Source: Roseibium salinum (GTDB lineage Bacteria; Pseudomonadota; Alphaproteobacteria; Rhizobiales; Stappiaceae). Taken from it: 64,000 nucleotides of DNA. Where the stretch lies: NCBI RefSeq assembly GCF_026240905.1, contig NZ_JAPEVI010000003.1:186001-250000 (forward strand), in the 5' to 3' direction. The notes beneath the pieces were generated by a model that worked only from the letters and a program-made list of their open reading frames with translations, was not told the origin of the DNA and searched no databases. Of the stretch, positions 7,410 through 15,848 are shown piece by piece. The position numbers and the translations under genes were made by a program. Positions within the stretch are counted from its first letter, which is position 1, and every line of letters begins with the position of its first letter.

Positions 7410-9283
7410 AATACATTAGGAATGGAAAACCTGTATGGGATAGAAAATTCATTGGTGATTACTATGGTTCCGATAGATTTGAGGAAGAAGTAGAGAAGAA
7501 AATTGTCGGGGAATCGATAGCCTCCCAATTGCCCGGACGTCAAAACGGCGGTGCGGCAGATGCATACAGGCATATATTGCTCGCAGCCGAACTCGTGCGA
7601 CTTTATGAGACCGATGCGGCCTACAGAATTTTGTTCAATCATGAACTCGATGAGACGGGCGGGGCCGACAATGGTCTGGACATGTGGAACAACGCCATAG
7701 GCATGAAGATTGGAAAACATGTCCGTGACAACAAGGGTGGCTGGGAGGATATCGTAAGACTTTCGAGGGCTGCGATTGTGGGCTCATTTACCGAGGGCAA
7801 CTACGACCAGATCAAAAACTGGAAGAGGCGCAGTGCTGACGACGGCATTCGCATCGCGTTTGACCAAGACACGGAACTTCAAAGTGGTTCATGGTTCGGC
7901 GAAAGTTCTTTCGATGATTATGCCTCTCGGTTCAATCGGACGTATGCGTTTAGAGCGCGGGAGGGGGAAATCGTTCTTGAGGGTGGGAAGTTGGTAATAC
8001 CTCCCATCGCGGTAACAAGCCCGCAATTTTGGTCTACGAACCCCAAGGTCCAAGTGAAAGGGAAGGATGTAGAGCTGAGCGTTCAGCAATCGCAGTTTCC
8101 CACTCCAGCCTGGTTCGAGGGACAGGGTTTTGTTTACGAAACAGGAAACGCTGCGCCCATCCTGAGCTTTTCGCCGAAACAGCTCCGTATCAGGCTGCAA
8201 CCGGAGGAGTTTCCGGTTCTCAGTTTCGAGCCAGCGTGGGCGGGAACGAGCGACGTTCCACTGTCTAACTTGCAGCCCGTGCCTGGTTCGTCACCAATTT
8301 TAGGTCCGGAGCTCACCCCCGCTCCGCAACTAAAGCCGTCCGGGCCGCCTGCCGAAACCCTTCCCGAGCCTGGAGTAGTGCCCGACCAAAACAAGAAAGC
8401 GTCCTTCGAAGGGAAGGCTGGCGGTATCGTCGATCTGTCGGCGGAATCGCACGCACCGCCAAGCCCGCTGTCGAGATCTCAAGGACTAGATCCTGAACCT
8501 GTTGAGTTCGAACACCGAAGAACCGCTGCAGAAAGTCAGGACCCTACGCTGGAGTTCGAGGCAATTTCCGAAAGAACAAAAAGTGAATACATCGCCCGCA
8601 GGACCTCCTATGACACCTACAGGCGCCTGGGCCTGACGCCGGAGGAGGAGGCGCAGGCGGTGGAGGAATTCCGTGCGCTTGTGAAGGAAAGCTATGTGGA
8701 CATGGGCGGCGACATGGAAGCGGCGCAGCTGCTTGCGGCGCGGCTGTTCGCCTTCGACTGGGGCCTGTCGGCATTCGCGCAGGCGCCGGAAGGCACGGTG
8801 CTGAAGCACCCGGTGGAAAAGGTCTATCCCGAGCTTGAGGACGCCGGGCATGACTACATCCGCGGCGATGTGGAAGCCTTCCTGGAAGCCCAAGGCATCA
8901 AGGCGGCCCGGTGGTATCTGACCCCGAACGAGAAGACCGGCCGGGACCGCAAGAAAGCCTGGATGGACGATCAGGGCTATGGCCCGCGCATGACCCTGGC
9001 CTATGACGACGACACCGGCGGGCAGCACGTCGTAACCGACAGCTATCAGGCGGACATACGCGGACCGCGCCTCAAGCAAACGGATGCGTATAACCGGGCG
9101 CTCGGTGAACAGGCGGCGCACTACGGCTTTGAAGATCCGGTTGCGGCGGCAAGGGCGAAGCTGTCGGGGGCGAAGCAGACAGGGGCAATGCAGACGGGGG
9201 CGGCGATACCGGTGCCCCGGGCGAAGCCGAGCCCGAAGCCGACTTCGAAGCCGACGGGGCAGGCGGTAATCTCACGGGTTTGA
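7388..9283 (+). CDS. DUF6973-like toxin domain fused to a phage internal virion protein C-terminal domain
   Basis: 631 aa; the ATG at 7388 has AGAGGAAAGAG upstream. Residues ~50-110 carry a D-A-Y-R-H helix motif (58-62), then N-H-E (84-86) and L-D-M-W-N-N (97-102). This set of conserved Asp/His/Glu/Asn positions resembles the DUF6973 family found in predicted bacterial toxins. Residues ~160-395 form a long linker rich in Pro, Ser and Glu. From about residue 396 the DNA turns GC-rich and the protein matches the closing part of large T7-like internal (ejection) proteins: a helical A-A-R-L-F-x3-W-G stretch, H-P-V-E-K-V-Y-P-E, then D-Y-I-R. The tail end is Lys/Pro/Thr-rich. The upstream membrane protein overlaps the start and is the likely immunity partner. 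The fusion suggests delivery with the virion core. Confidence 0.6.
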   Translation: MDLKGTIKYIRNGKPVWDRKFIGDYYGSDRFEEEVEKKIVGESIASQLPGRQNGGAADAYRHILLAAELVRLYETDAAYRILFNHELDETGGADNGLDMWNNAIGMKIGKHVRDNKGGWEDIVRLSRAAIVGSFTEGNYDQIKNWKRRSADDGIRIAFDQDTELQSGSWFGESSFDDYASRFNRTYAFRAREGEIVLEGGKLVIPPIAVTSPQFWSTNPKVQVKGKDVELSVQQSQFPTPAWFEGQGFVYETGNAAPILSFSPKQLRIRLQPEEFPVLSFEPAWAGTSDVPLSNLQPVPGSSPILGPELTPAPQLKPSGPPAETLPEPGVVPDQNKKASFEGKAGGIVDLSAESHAPPSPLSRSQGLDPEPVEFEHRRTAAESQDPTLEFEAISERTKSEYIARRTSYDTYRRLGLTPEEEAQAVEEFRALVKESYVDMGGDMEAAQLLAARLFAFDWGLSAFAQAPEGTVLKHPVEKVYPELEDAGHDYIRGDVEAFLEAQGIKAARWYLTPNEKTGRDRKKAWMDDQGYGPRMTLAYDDDTGGQHVVTDSYQADIRGPRLKQTDAYNRALGEQAAHYGFEDPVAAARAKLSGAKQTGAMQTGAAIPVPRAKPSPKPTSKPTGQAVISRV

Positions 9284-9448
9284 GAGGACTATTCGCGATT
9301 CATCGGGTTGTCCTGGCGTACGCAGAGGAGATCCCGGCTTGGGGAGCCGGGGTCTGTCGGAAAGGCAGAGACTTGTGGCTCTCCGATCCCGGCGTGTGAC
9401 GCTGCGCCAGAATGGCGATGGAGAGGGGCGACTTTGTCATCAGTTTGA

Positions 9449-9472
9449 GGGTGGCTTTGGCCGCCCTTTTTT
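9449..9472 (+). terminator. Rho-independent terminator before the 112-aa phage gene
   Basis: 7-bp stem with one G-T pair (9449-9455 with 9460-9466), a TTTG loop and six T residues. It separates the toxin-like island from the GC-rich tail genes and overlaps the leader of the next gene, so it could act as an attenuator. Confidence 0.65.
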
Positions 9473-9494
9473 GTTTGAGAAGAAAGGTTCCGAC

Positions 9495-9833
9495 ATGGAC
9501 GAAATCATCATGCGCCGCCTGAAGCATCTGCAGTGGCTGGAGGAAAACCACGAAAAGGACTTTCAGGAGCGTCTCGGGGTGGGCACAGCGGAAGCGGAGA
9601 AGCGGCGGGAAGAGGTGGCCGACGCGTTGTCTGCCGACTGGAACGGCAAGCGCCAGACTTCCGTTTCTGCGGTACCGCCCAGAGCGCTTCCGAGTGGTTG
9701 GCGCAAGGAACACTGGAAGACGCAGCAGGCGATTGCCGCGGATTATGCCGGCGTCAAGGCGGCGAGCAAATACGAGGCGGTCAAAGCTCTTGCCGCCTAT
9801 GAGGCGCGGCTCAAGGGCGGCGAGGCTGCCTGA
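9495..9833 (+). CDS. Small phage protein of unknown function
   Basis: 112 aa, ATG at 9495 with GAAAGG upstream. It is highly charged and mostly helical: Glu/Lys-rich N-terminus (L-E-E-N-H-E-K-D-F), a central Pro-containing hinge and an Ala-rich C-terminal helix. There is no signal or membrane segment. Its place between capsid and tail tubular A suggests a head-completion or minor virion protein, but no family was recognised. Codon use matches the phage backbone, not the island upstream. Confidence 0.55.
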   Translation: MDEIIMRRLKHLQWLEENHEKDFQERLGVGTAEAEKRREEVADALSADWNGKRQTSVSAVPPRALPSGWRKEHWKTQQAIAADYAGVKAASKYEAVKALAAYEARLKGGEAA

Positions 9834-10123
9834 TACAGGCTTCAGCCGGTGTTCGCCGAGACACGCGCGCGAACCGGATGCCTCGTGCCACAGACGGCCG
9901 AGGGCAAATCGCTGCGCGCTTCCTCGTGAGGAGGCTCTTGCGCAAAGGATGTTTTCCAAGAGGTCTCTTCATCACGTGCCTTCTCACTGTGGGTCGCTCC
10001 GGTGAGACTGTGCCATGCGCTGCTTGCGTGCAGAGCGTTTCAGCACCTTGAAACGGCCATTTCCACCTTCAGGTTGCCGGCCCGACAGCGGACCGGTGTG
10101 AACTTACCAAGAAAGCAGATTTC

Positions 10124-10711
10124 ATGTCCGGTACGGTCAATACGTCCGTCGAGATGGCGAACCTTGCGCTTGCGCATCTGAAAGAGGCTCCCATCCGCGA
10201 TTTCGATTTCTCCTCCGTCGCCTCGCGCTGGTTCCGCAACCACTATGCGGCCCATCGCGACGCCTATCTTGCCATGCACGACTGGGACTTCGCCACGCAG
10301 CTGACGCGGCTTCCCGCGGAAGCGGGCAAGCCGCCCTTCCGCTGGTCCTACCAGTACATGAAACCGGCGGACTGCCTGCGCATCCCGCAGCAGAGCGTGA
10401 ACGGCGAGGCGAGCGGCAGGATCATTTCGTTCGAAGTGGTCGGCCAGCGCATCATGACCGATCATCCGCCGCCTTTTCCACTCCGTTACGTCAGGCGGGT
10501 GACCCGGGAGGCGGAGTTCGCACCGTTGTTCGTGCACGGCTTCTCGCTGTTCCTGGCGGCGGGCTGCGCCCATGTCATCACCGGCAAGAACAGCCGGGCG
10601 GAGGCCCTGAGGCTGGCCGCACGGGAGGCCTTCGACAGGGCCGGAAGTCTGGACGCAAGGCAGGGAACGCCCCTGCCAATGGTTGACCTCGAGATCATCA
10701 CGGACCGATGA
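10124..10711 (+). CDS. Tail tubular protein A (T7 gp11-like)
   Basis: 195 aa, ATG at 10124 with AAGAAAGCAGA upstream. The N-terminus has the typical E-M-A-N-L-A-L-x-H-L pattern followed by R-W-F-R-N-H-Y and W-D-F-A, seen in podovirus tail tubular A/adaptor proteins that bridge portal and nozzle. It ends A-R-Q-G-T-P-L-P, also usual for the family. Its stop overlaps the start of tail tubular B (ATGA), as expected for two proteins that build one tail tube in fixed ratio. It appears intact. Confidence 0.8.
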   Translation: MSGTVNTSVEMANLALAHLKEAPIRDFDFSSVASRWFRNHYAAHRDAYLAMHDWDFATQLTRLPAEAGKPPFRWSYQYMKPADCLRIPQQSVNGEASGRIISFEVVGQRIMTDHPPPFPLRYVRRVTREAEFAPLFVHGFSLFLAAGCAHVITGKNSRAEALRLAAREAFDRAGSLDARQGTPLPMVDLEIITDR

Positions 10712-13140
10712 GCTATCACCTTCAAGCCACATTCAGCCGGGGCGAGTTGGACCCGGAGCTGGTCTACCGTTCGGACCTGGAGCTGTTCCGGTCGTCGCTT
10801 GCGGAGTGCCGGAATTTCATCACGCTGAAGCGCGGCGGGCTGCGCCGGCGCGGCGGAACCAAGTTCATTGCCGAACTGAAGAACAGTACCACCGGCGGCT
10901 GGCTGATCCCGTTCGAGTTCGGCAATGGCCAGTATTACATGCTGGAATTCGGGGAAGCCTATTTCCGCGTCTTCACCAGTGGCGGGAGGGTCGGCAGTGT
11001 GGAAGTGGCGACGCCCTATTCGCAAGCCGTATTGGGGGAGCTGAAATTCGTCCAGTCGACCGATACGCTGTTCATTACCGGGGGCGGTGTGCCGCCGCAG
11101 GCCCTGAAACGCCTTGGCGAAACCTCCTGGACGATGGAGCCGATGTCCTTCAAGGACGGGCCGTATCTGGACGTCAACATCTCGCCGACCAATCTGAAGC
11201 CCGCCAGCACCGGCAACCCGGTGCCGAACATGACGTCCAACACGGCGCCGAGCGGGACTGTGTCGGCCTCGAACGGCAGTTCGACGGCCTGGCAGGTGTT
11301 CAACCGGGCGGAGGGAAAGGCGGTCCTTTCCGGCGGCGGATCCGGCTGGGTGCAGTATCAGTTTCCGAGTGCCGTGGTGATCGACGGCTATATGCTGCAG
11401 GCGCCGAGCGACAACAGCCAGAACGACGACATGCCCTGGCAATGGAACATCGAGGCCTCGGATGACGGTTCGACGTGGACGATACTGGACACGCAGGACG
11501 GGCAGGACACCTGGGCGTCAAACGAGTGGCGCGAATATGCCTTCCATAACGAGACCGCCTTTCAGTACTACAGGCTGAGCTTCACCCAGGGCGGCGGGGC
11601 CAATTCCGACAATTCGGCGATCGGGCAGATCGTCTTTCATCAGGCCGGGCAGGACCAGACGCCGTTCGACCTGACGGCATCGAACACCGCAGGGATCAAC
11701 GGCGGGGACGGGTTCAAGCCGTCCGATGTCGGTCGCCATATCCGCTTTCGCGGCTCGGACGGTTTCTGGCGCTGGTTCAAGATCACCGGCTATTCCTCGG
11801 CAACCGTGGTGAAGGTCCAGCTTTTCGGGCAATCGCTGCAGAATACCAAGGCGCAGAGCATCTGGCGGCTTGGCGCATGGTCGGACACGACCGGCTGGCC
11901 CGAGACGATCGGCTGGCACAAGAGCCGGCTCGCCTTTGCCGGAACCCTGCACGAACCGCAGAAGATCTGGGAAAGCCGGACGGAGGATTTCACCAATTTC
12001 GCGGTCTCGCATGTGCTGCAGGCGTCCGACGCGGTGACGGCCGGCATTCTTTCCGGTCAGGTGAACCGCATCCAGTGGCTGGTCGACGACAACGATCTGA
12101 TCGTCGGAACCACACGGGCCGTGCGCGCGGTCGGCAAGGCCACGGACCAGGATCCATACGGTCCGGAGAATGTCGACCAACGGCCGGAAACCAATTTCGG
12201 CGCCAACAGCGTGAAACCGATCAAGGTCGGGTCCGTCCTGCTCTATTTCGGGTCCTACGGCACGGACATGCGCGAGATGGCCTATGACCTGGCCGCGGAC
12301 GGGCGCCAGTCCCAATCGGTGAGCGAGGTGCAGTCGCATCTTTTCCGGCAGGGCATTTCCGGCGCCTGCTACCAGCAATATCCGGACAGCATCATCTGGC
12401 AATGGGACCGGACGGGGCAGGGCATCGGCTTCACCTATGAGCGCCAGCAGCAGGTTTACGGCATGCAGCGCCACGACTTCGGCGGAGAGGTGGAATGCAT
12501 GGCCGATCTCTCCGGAGCGCTGTCGGACGAGGTCTGGATGATCGTCAAGCGAACCATCGACGGTCAGACCAAACGCTACATCGAGATCATGCAGCGGCCC
12601 TTTGCGGGCGGCGCGATCGAGGATGCCTGGCACCTGGATTGCGCGACCCGCTATGAAGGCGCGCCGGCGAACATGCTTTCCGGCCTCGACTACCTGGAAG
12701 GCGAGGAGGTCGTTCTCTATGCGGACGGCACGGACTATCCGGCGGTTGTGACGGGCGGGGAGGTGAGCCTGCCGAACGGGCAAACGGCAAGCAGGATCCT
12801 GGTCGGTCTCGACGTGAAGGCGCGGGCGAAAACGCTGCCCTTTCCAGTGAATGCCCAGGACGGTTCGGCCATGGGCCGGAAGATGCGCGTCGACAGGTGC
12901 TCCATCGCCGTTCTGGAAACCGGCACGCTGAGGGCCGGATCCGACGAGACCTATCTGGACGAGCTGATTTTCTACCGGGCGGGCGATCCCGCAGGCAAGC
13001 CGGCGCCGCTGCGCACCGGTGTGCTCGACCAGGCAATCGAAACCCGATGGGAAGACGGGGGGCAGCTGACGCTGGAAGCCGGCGGCGGCAAACCCTGCAC
13101 CATCCTGGCCATTAATTTCGGCCGAGACGCGGAGCCTTGA
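10708..13140 (+). CDS. Tail tubular protein B (T7 gp12-like nozzle)
   Basis: 810 aa, close to the ~790 aa of T7 gp12. It opens with F-S-R-G-E-L-D-P and R-x-D-L-E-L-F, then E-C-R-N-F-I-T-L-K-R-G-G-L-R-R-R-G-G-T, the classic start of this family. A central insert (~residues 170-320) has a jelly-roll, F5/8-type-C-like look (S-G-W-V-Q-Y-Q-F, W-N-I-E-A-S-D-D-G-S-T-W). The second half has W-P-E-T-I-G-W-H-K-S-R-L-A-F-A-G, again typical. The protein forms the nozzle of the short tail and contacts tail tubular A and fibres. It looks intact. A 642-residue open frame on the other strand here is a GC-driven shadow. Confidence 0.85.
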   Translation: MSYHLQATFSRGELDPELVYRSDLELFRSSLAECRNFITLKRGGLRRRGGTKFIAELKNSTTGGWLIPFEFGNGQYYMLEFGEAYFRVFTSGGRVGSVEVATPYSQAVLGELKFVQSTDTLFITGGGVPPQALKRLGETSWTMEPMSFKDGPYLDVNISPTNLKPASTGNPVPNMTSNTAPSGTVSASNGSSTAWQVFNRAEGKAVLSGGGSGWVQYQFPSAVVIDGYMLQAPSDNSQNDDMPWQWNIEASDDGSTWTILDTQDGQDTWASNEWREYAFHNETAFQYYRLSFTQGGGANSDNSAIGQIVFHQAGQDQTPFDLTASNTAGINGGDGFKPSDVGRHIRFRGSDGFWRWFKITGYSSATVVKVQLFGQSLQNTKAQSIWRLGAWSDTTGWPETIGWHKSRLAFAGTLHEPQKIWESRTEDFTNFAVSHVLQASDAVTAGILSGQVNRIQWLVDDNDLIVGTTRAVRAVGKATDQDPYGPENVDQRPETNFGANSVKPIKVGSVLLYFGSYGTDMREMAYDLAADGRQSQSVSEVQSHLFRQGISGACYQQYPDSIIWQWDRTGQGIGFTYERQQQVYGMQRHDFGGEVECMADLSGALSDEVWMIVKRTIDGQTKRYIEIMQRPFAGGAIEDAWHLDCATRYEGAPANMLSGLDYLEGEEVVLYADGTDYPAVVTGGEVSLPNGQTASRILVGLDVKARAKTLPFPVNAQDGSAMGRKMRVDRCSIAVLETGTLRAGSDETYLDELIFYRAGDPAGKPAPLRTGVLDQAIETRWEDGGQLTLEAGGGKPCTILAINFGRDAEP

Positions 13141-13143
13141 ACC

Positions 13144-13665
13144 ATGTGTCATCCAGCAGTTTTTGCAGCGGTTTCCGCAGTCGGGTCGCTGGCCGGCGGT
13201 GTTGTGCAAGCCCAGGGAATGCGCCAGCAGGCGGATGCCCAGGCAAAGTCGGAAGAACGCCGGGCGCAGCTTGCGGACCGCCAGAAGGAAATCAATCAGA
13301 CGCAGGCATCCTTCGAGCGGCGGCGAACGCTCGAAGGCCTCGACAAGGTGCTCGGCAACAACCGGGCCGCCGGTGCGGAACGGGGCCTGTCGGAAACAGG
13401 GTCTCTCAGCGATGTCGCGGACGACAATGCCTATGAGGCCGCTCACCAGATCGAGGCGATCCGGTACCGGGCGGAAGGGCAGAGGGACAATCTGACCTTC
13501 GAGGCCGCCAGCGCCCGCGAACGCGCCCGTTCCAGCCGCAGGGCCGGGCGGATCGGTGCTGCCGGCGCCATCCTCGGCGGCGTAACCAGTGCCTTCACGA
13601 CGCTCGGCAACGCCTATTACAAAATGGCGGATCCGGCAGGATCACCCAGCGGAAGTACTCGTTAG
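13144..13665 (+). CDS. Virion core protein (T7 gp14-like, internal virion protein B)
   Basis: 173 aa, starting three bases after the nozzle gene. A short Cys/Pro start leads to a hydrophobic Ala/Gly/Val-rich segment (~residues 5-22), then a long charged helix rich in Gln/Glu/Arg, and a second Gly/Ala segment (~135-155). This layout matches the small internal core protein that is ejected first and forms the outer-membrane part of the DNA channel in T7-like phages. Position after tail tubular B supports the call. No defects are seen. Confidence 0.7.
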   Translation: MCHPAVFAAVSAVGSLAGGVVQAQGMRQQADAQAKSEERRAQLADRQKEINQTQASFERRRTLEGLDKVLGNNRAAGAERGLSETGSLSDVADDNAYEAAHQIEAIRYRAEGQRDNLTFEAASARERARSSRRAGRIGAAGAILGGVTSAFTTLGNAYYKMADPAGSPSGSTR

Positions 13666-13694
13666 ATTATTGGCGAACATACGGTTCTTTGAAA

Positions 13695-15344
13695 ATGGCA
13701 AGACTTGAGAAATTCAGCGGTGCCCAGAGCCTTCCGGGTGTCGGCAATCCGCAGGTCGTGGCGGATACGGCGGTGGGTGCAGCAACCGCAGGGTTCGGCA
13801 GGCAGATAAGGCAATCGGCCGACGAGATCGGAGGCCTGGTCGACGACGCTCACAAAGCGCGCCAAGCCCGTCTGGCGCGCCTGGCGCGTGAGCAACAGGA
13901 ACAGGCGGACCGATTTGCGGTGGTGGCCGCCGGCCTGAAGCTGCGGCGCAAGCTGACTGGCATGCAACCGGAAGAGCAGCACAAGCTTCGACCCGGGGCC
14001 ATCGGCCATACCGAAGCCATGCTGGCGAAACTGGAAAAGGAGCGCAACGAACTTCTCAAGGAGCTGCCGGAAACCGCACGTCCAGAATTCGCTCGCGAAG
14101 TTGAGGCAAGGCGGCCCCAATACGCCGGCCGTTTTGCGGCAGAGGAGCACGCTGAAAACAGGAAATACTTTCAGCAAGGGTTTCTCGAAGCGTCCGAGCA
14201 ACTCGTCGCCGAAGTCCGGGACAACCCCGATAGCCTCCTGGAGGCCCGGCGGGAGGGGGAGGCGCTTCTGGAAGCCATGCCGTTGGCACGGCACGAAAAG
14301 GCGGAGGCCTTTCTGGCCCTGAACGAGCAGCTTACCGAAGCTTTTGTGGAAACCCGTCCCGTCGACGACCAGATTGCCGCTCTTGAACGCGAGCTGGCAC
14401 GGCGTGAAATGACTGCGGCGGAAGCAGGCCGGACTGCACCGGCGGCGGGTATGACAGGAGGTGTCACCGCCGCGGAGGGCGCGGTTGCAAAGGAAACCGA
14501 AGGGCGCGCGCTCCGGGAAAAAGACTTAAAAGCTTCTGACGCGGCCACTGATGCCGAGAGGCAGGCCTATCCTCCGGATCCCGCAGGAATGGCTGATCAC
14601 CTCAAGTTCCTGCCCGGCACGACGCTGAAACGGCTTCACGACAGCGCCGTGCGCAAAAAGACTGTAGCGGCCGCGGCGGAGGCCGAGCGAATTGCCGGCA
14701 GGATCGCAGATACACACGGGCTGTTCAATCCGAGGGACATCGAGAGCAATCCGGTTCTCGGCCCGCACCAGAAGGTGCAGTTGATCAACGCATTGAAAAA
14801 TGCTACGCAAGAACAAAGCAAGAACCTGGAGGCAGTCAGTTGGGTTTTGTCGCCGCAGAAGGGGGACGCGTCTTCCTCAGAGGATCGCGATCTGGCGAAC
14901 CGCGCCTTCTCTCATCTGACTGACGGCGAAGCCGATCGGGATGTGATTGCGCGCGAGATCCTGCGCACGAAAGGAGTGTTGCCGGGGGCTTATGTCAAAT
15001 CGCTCAGGAAGGGGCTGGAGAGCAAGGATCCTGGGGAAGTTGGCAGGGCGTATCTAAGTCTGTCCGCGCTTCATCTGGTCAATTCAAGCGGAGAACGGTG
15101 GGGAAGGCAGGATCAGGACCTGCAGAAAGCCAACACCAGATGGCGGGTTCTCACGGACGATTACGGGTTGAGCCCGGCTGAAGCTGCCGAGAAACTGTCA
15201 ATCGCCAATGACACTGAACGGCGGACGGCTCTTGAGCGGAGCCTGGGGAGCCGGCGGTTCGGCAAGCAGGGGGTGCAGATTGACAAAGAGTGGGTTTTGG
15301 ACCGGCTTGGCGTTTCGGCTACCGCAACGGCCAAGTCCCCATAG
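13695..15344 (+). CDS. Large internal virion (ejection) protein, probably truncated by frameshift
   Basis: 549 aa from the ATG at 13695; a TTG six bases earlier is the alternative and no strong Shine-Dalgarno is seen. The protein is almost wholly helical, with a charged coiled-coil stretch (~residues 35-180, rich in Glu, Arg, Gln, Ala), a Gly/Ala linker (~240-280) and a helical C-terminal half. By position it corresponds to the second or third internal core protein of T7-like phages. The frame stops at TAG 15342-15344 just after V-L-D-R-L-G; a different frame continues with coding-like, GC3-rich codons, and the original frame resumes later. I therefore infer that the gene once ran on into the toxin-like segment at 15290-15848. 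Confidence 0.6.
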   Translation: MARLEKFSGAQSLPGVGNPQVVADTAVGAATAGFGRQIRQSADEIGGLVDDAHKARQARLARLAREQQEQADRFAVVAAGLKLRRKLTGMQPEEQHKLRPGAIGHTEAMLAKLEKERNELLKELPETARPEFAREVEARRPQYAGRFAAEEHAENRKYFQQGFLEASEQLVAEVRDNPDSLLEARREGEALLEAMPLARHEKAEAFLALNEQLTEAFVETRPVDDQIAALERELARREMTAAEAGRTAPAAGMTGGVTAAEGAVAKETEGRALREKDLKASDAATDAERQAYPPDPAGMADHLKFLPGTTLKRLHDSAVRKKTVAAAAEAERIAGRIADTHGLFNPRDIESNPVLGPHQKVQLINALKNATQEQSKNLEAVSWVLSPQKGDASSSEDRDLANRAFSHLTDGEADRDVIAREILRTKGVLPGAYVKSLRKGLESKDPGEVGRAYLSLSALHLVNSSGERWGRQDQDLQKANTRWRVLTDDYGLSPAEAAEKLSIANDTERRTALERSLGSRRFGKQGVQIDKEWVLDRLGVSATATAKSP

Positions 15345-15848
15345 ACGAACTTCTAAGTGGTATCGAGTTTATCGACCGGGATCGCCTGCATCGCAGCCCA
15401 GACGACGACATCAGGTTGGCGGGCGGCGTCAACGGTCTCAGGGCCCGGCGGCGTGCCGATCATAGGACGCCTTGATCCGGACGAGCCCACCGCCTTTTAC
15501 GGCGGGCATACGCCCGATCAGGCCGCCGCCGCTGCACAGCCCTACCAGGGACTGATGCTGAATCCGATGGATCCGGCAGCGCGTTCCTCGGTGCTGTTTA
15601 ACGAAATACGCGGAAAGCAAGGAGGCAAGAAAGCCTCTGACAGCGGCAAGAATGAACAACACGGAAATGGTGGAAAGGCGAAAGCCAAAGCAGAAAAACA
15701 AGTCGACGAATTGAATGCCAGCTTTCGGAAGAAAAGATCCGCCGGGAGAAAAAGAAATTGAAAAAGAAGATCGAAAACGTTGAACGTAAGGGACAAAAAG
15801 GCGAAACGCGGCGAGAATCATAGCAGAAGAGGAAAGGGGACCCGATGA
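15290..15848 (+). pseudogene. Decayed C-terminal toxin extension of the internal virion protein
   Basis: Protein-like sequence continues beyond the stop at 15344 but jumps frames. Segment 1 (15290-~15430) is in a second frame (Y-R-N-G-Q-V-P-I-D-E-L). Segment 2 (~15435-15728) is back in the first frame, with N-P-M-D-P then G-K-N-E-Q-H-G-N-G-G-K-A. Segment 3 (15731-~15800) is in the second frame, with a Lys-rich helix (K-K-L-K-K-K-I-E-N-V). Segment 4 ends with R-G-E-N-H-S-R-R-G-K-G at TGA 15846-15848. A His/Gly start, charged helix and G-E-N-H-S-R end is a pattern I recognise from C-terminal tips of Rhs/polymorphic toxins. The final stop overlaps the next start as ATGA, as expected for a toxin-immunity pair. 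At least four frame changes make it a probable pseudogene. Confidence 0.5.

Noticed and set aside
11518..13446. Long open frame on the minus strand over the nozzle gene
   Set aside because: It mirrors the GC-rich codons of tail tubular B, has no family resemblance and no Shine-Dalgarno. Other long antisense frames in mur and capsid genes are the same effect.
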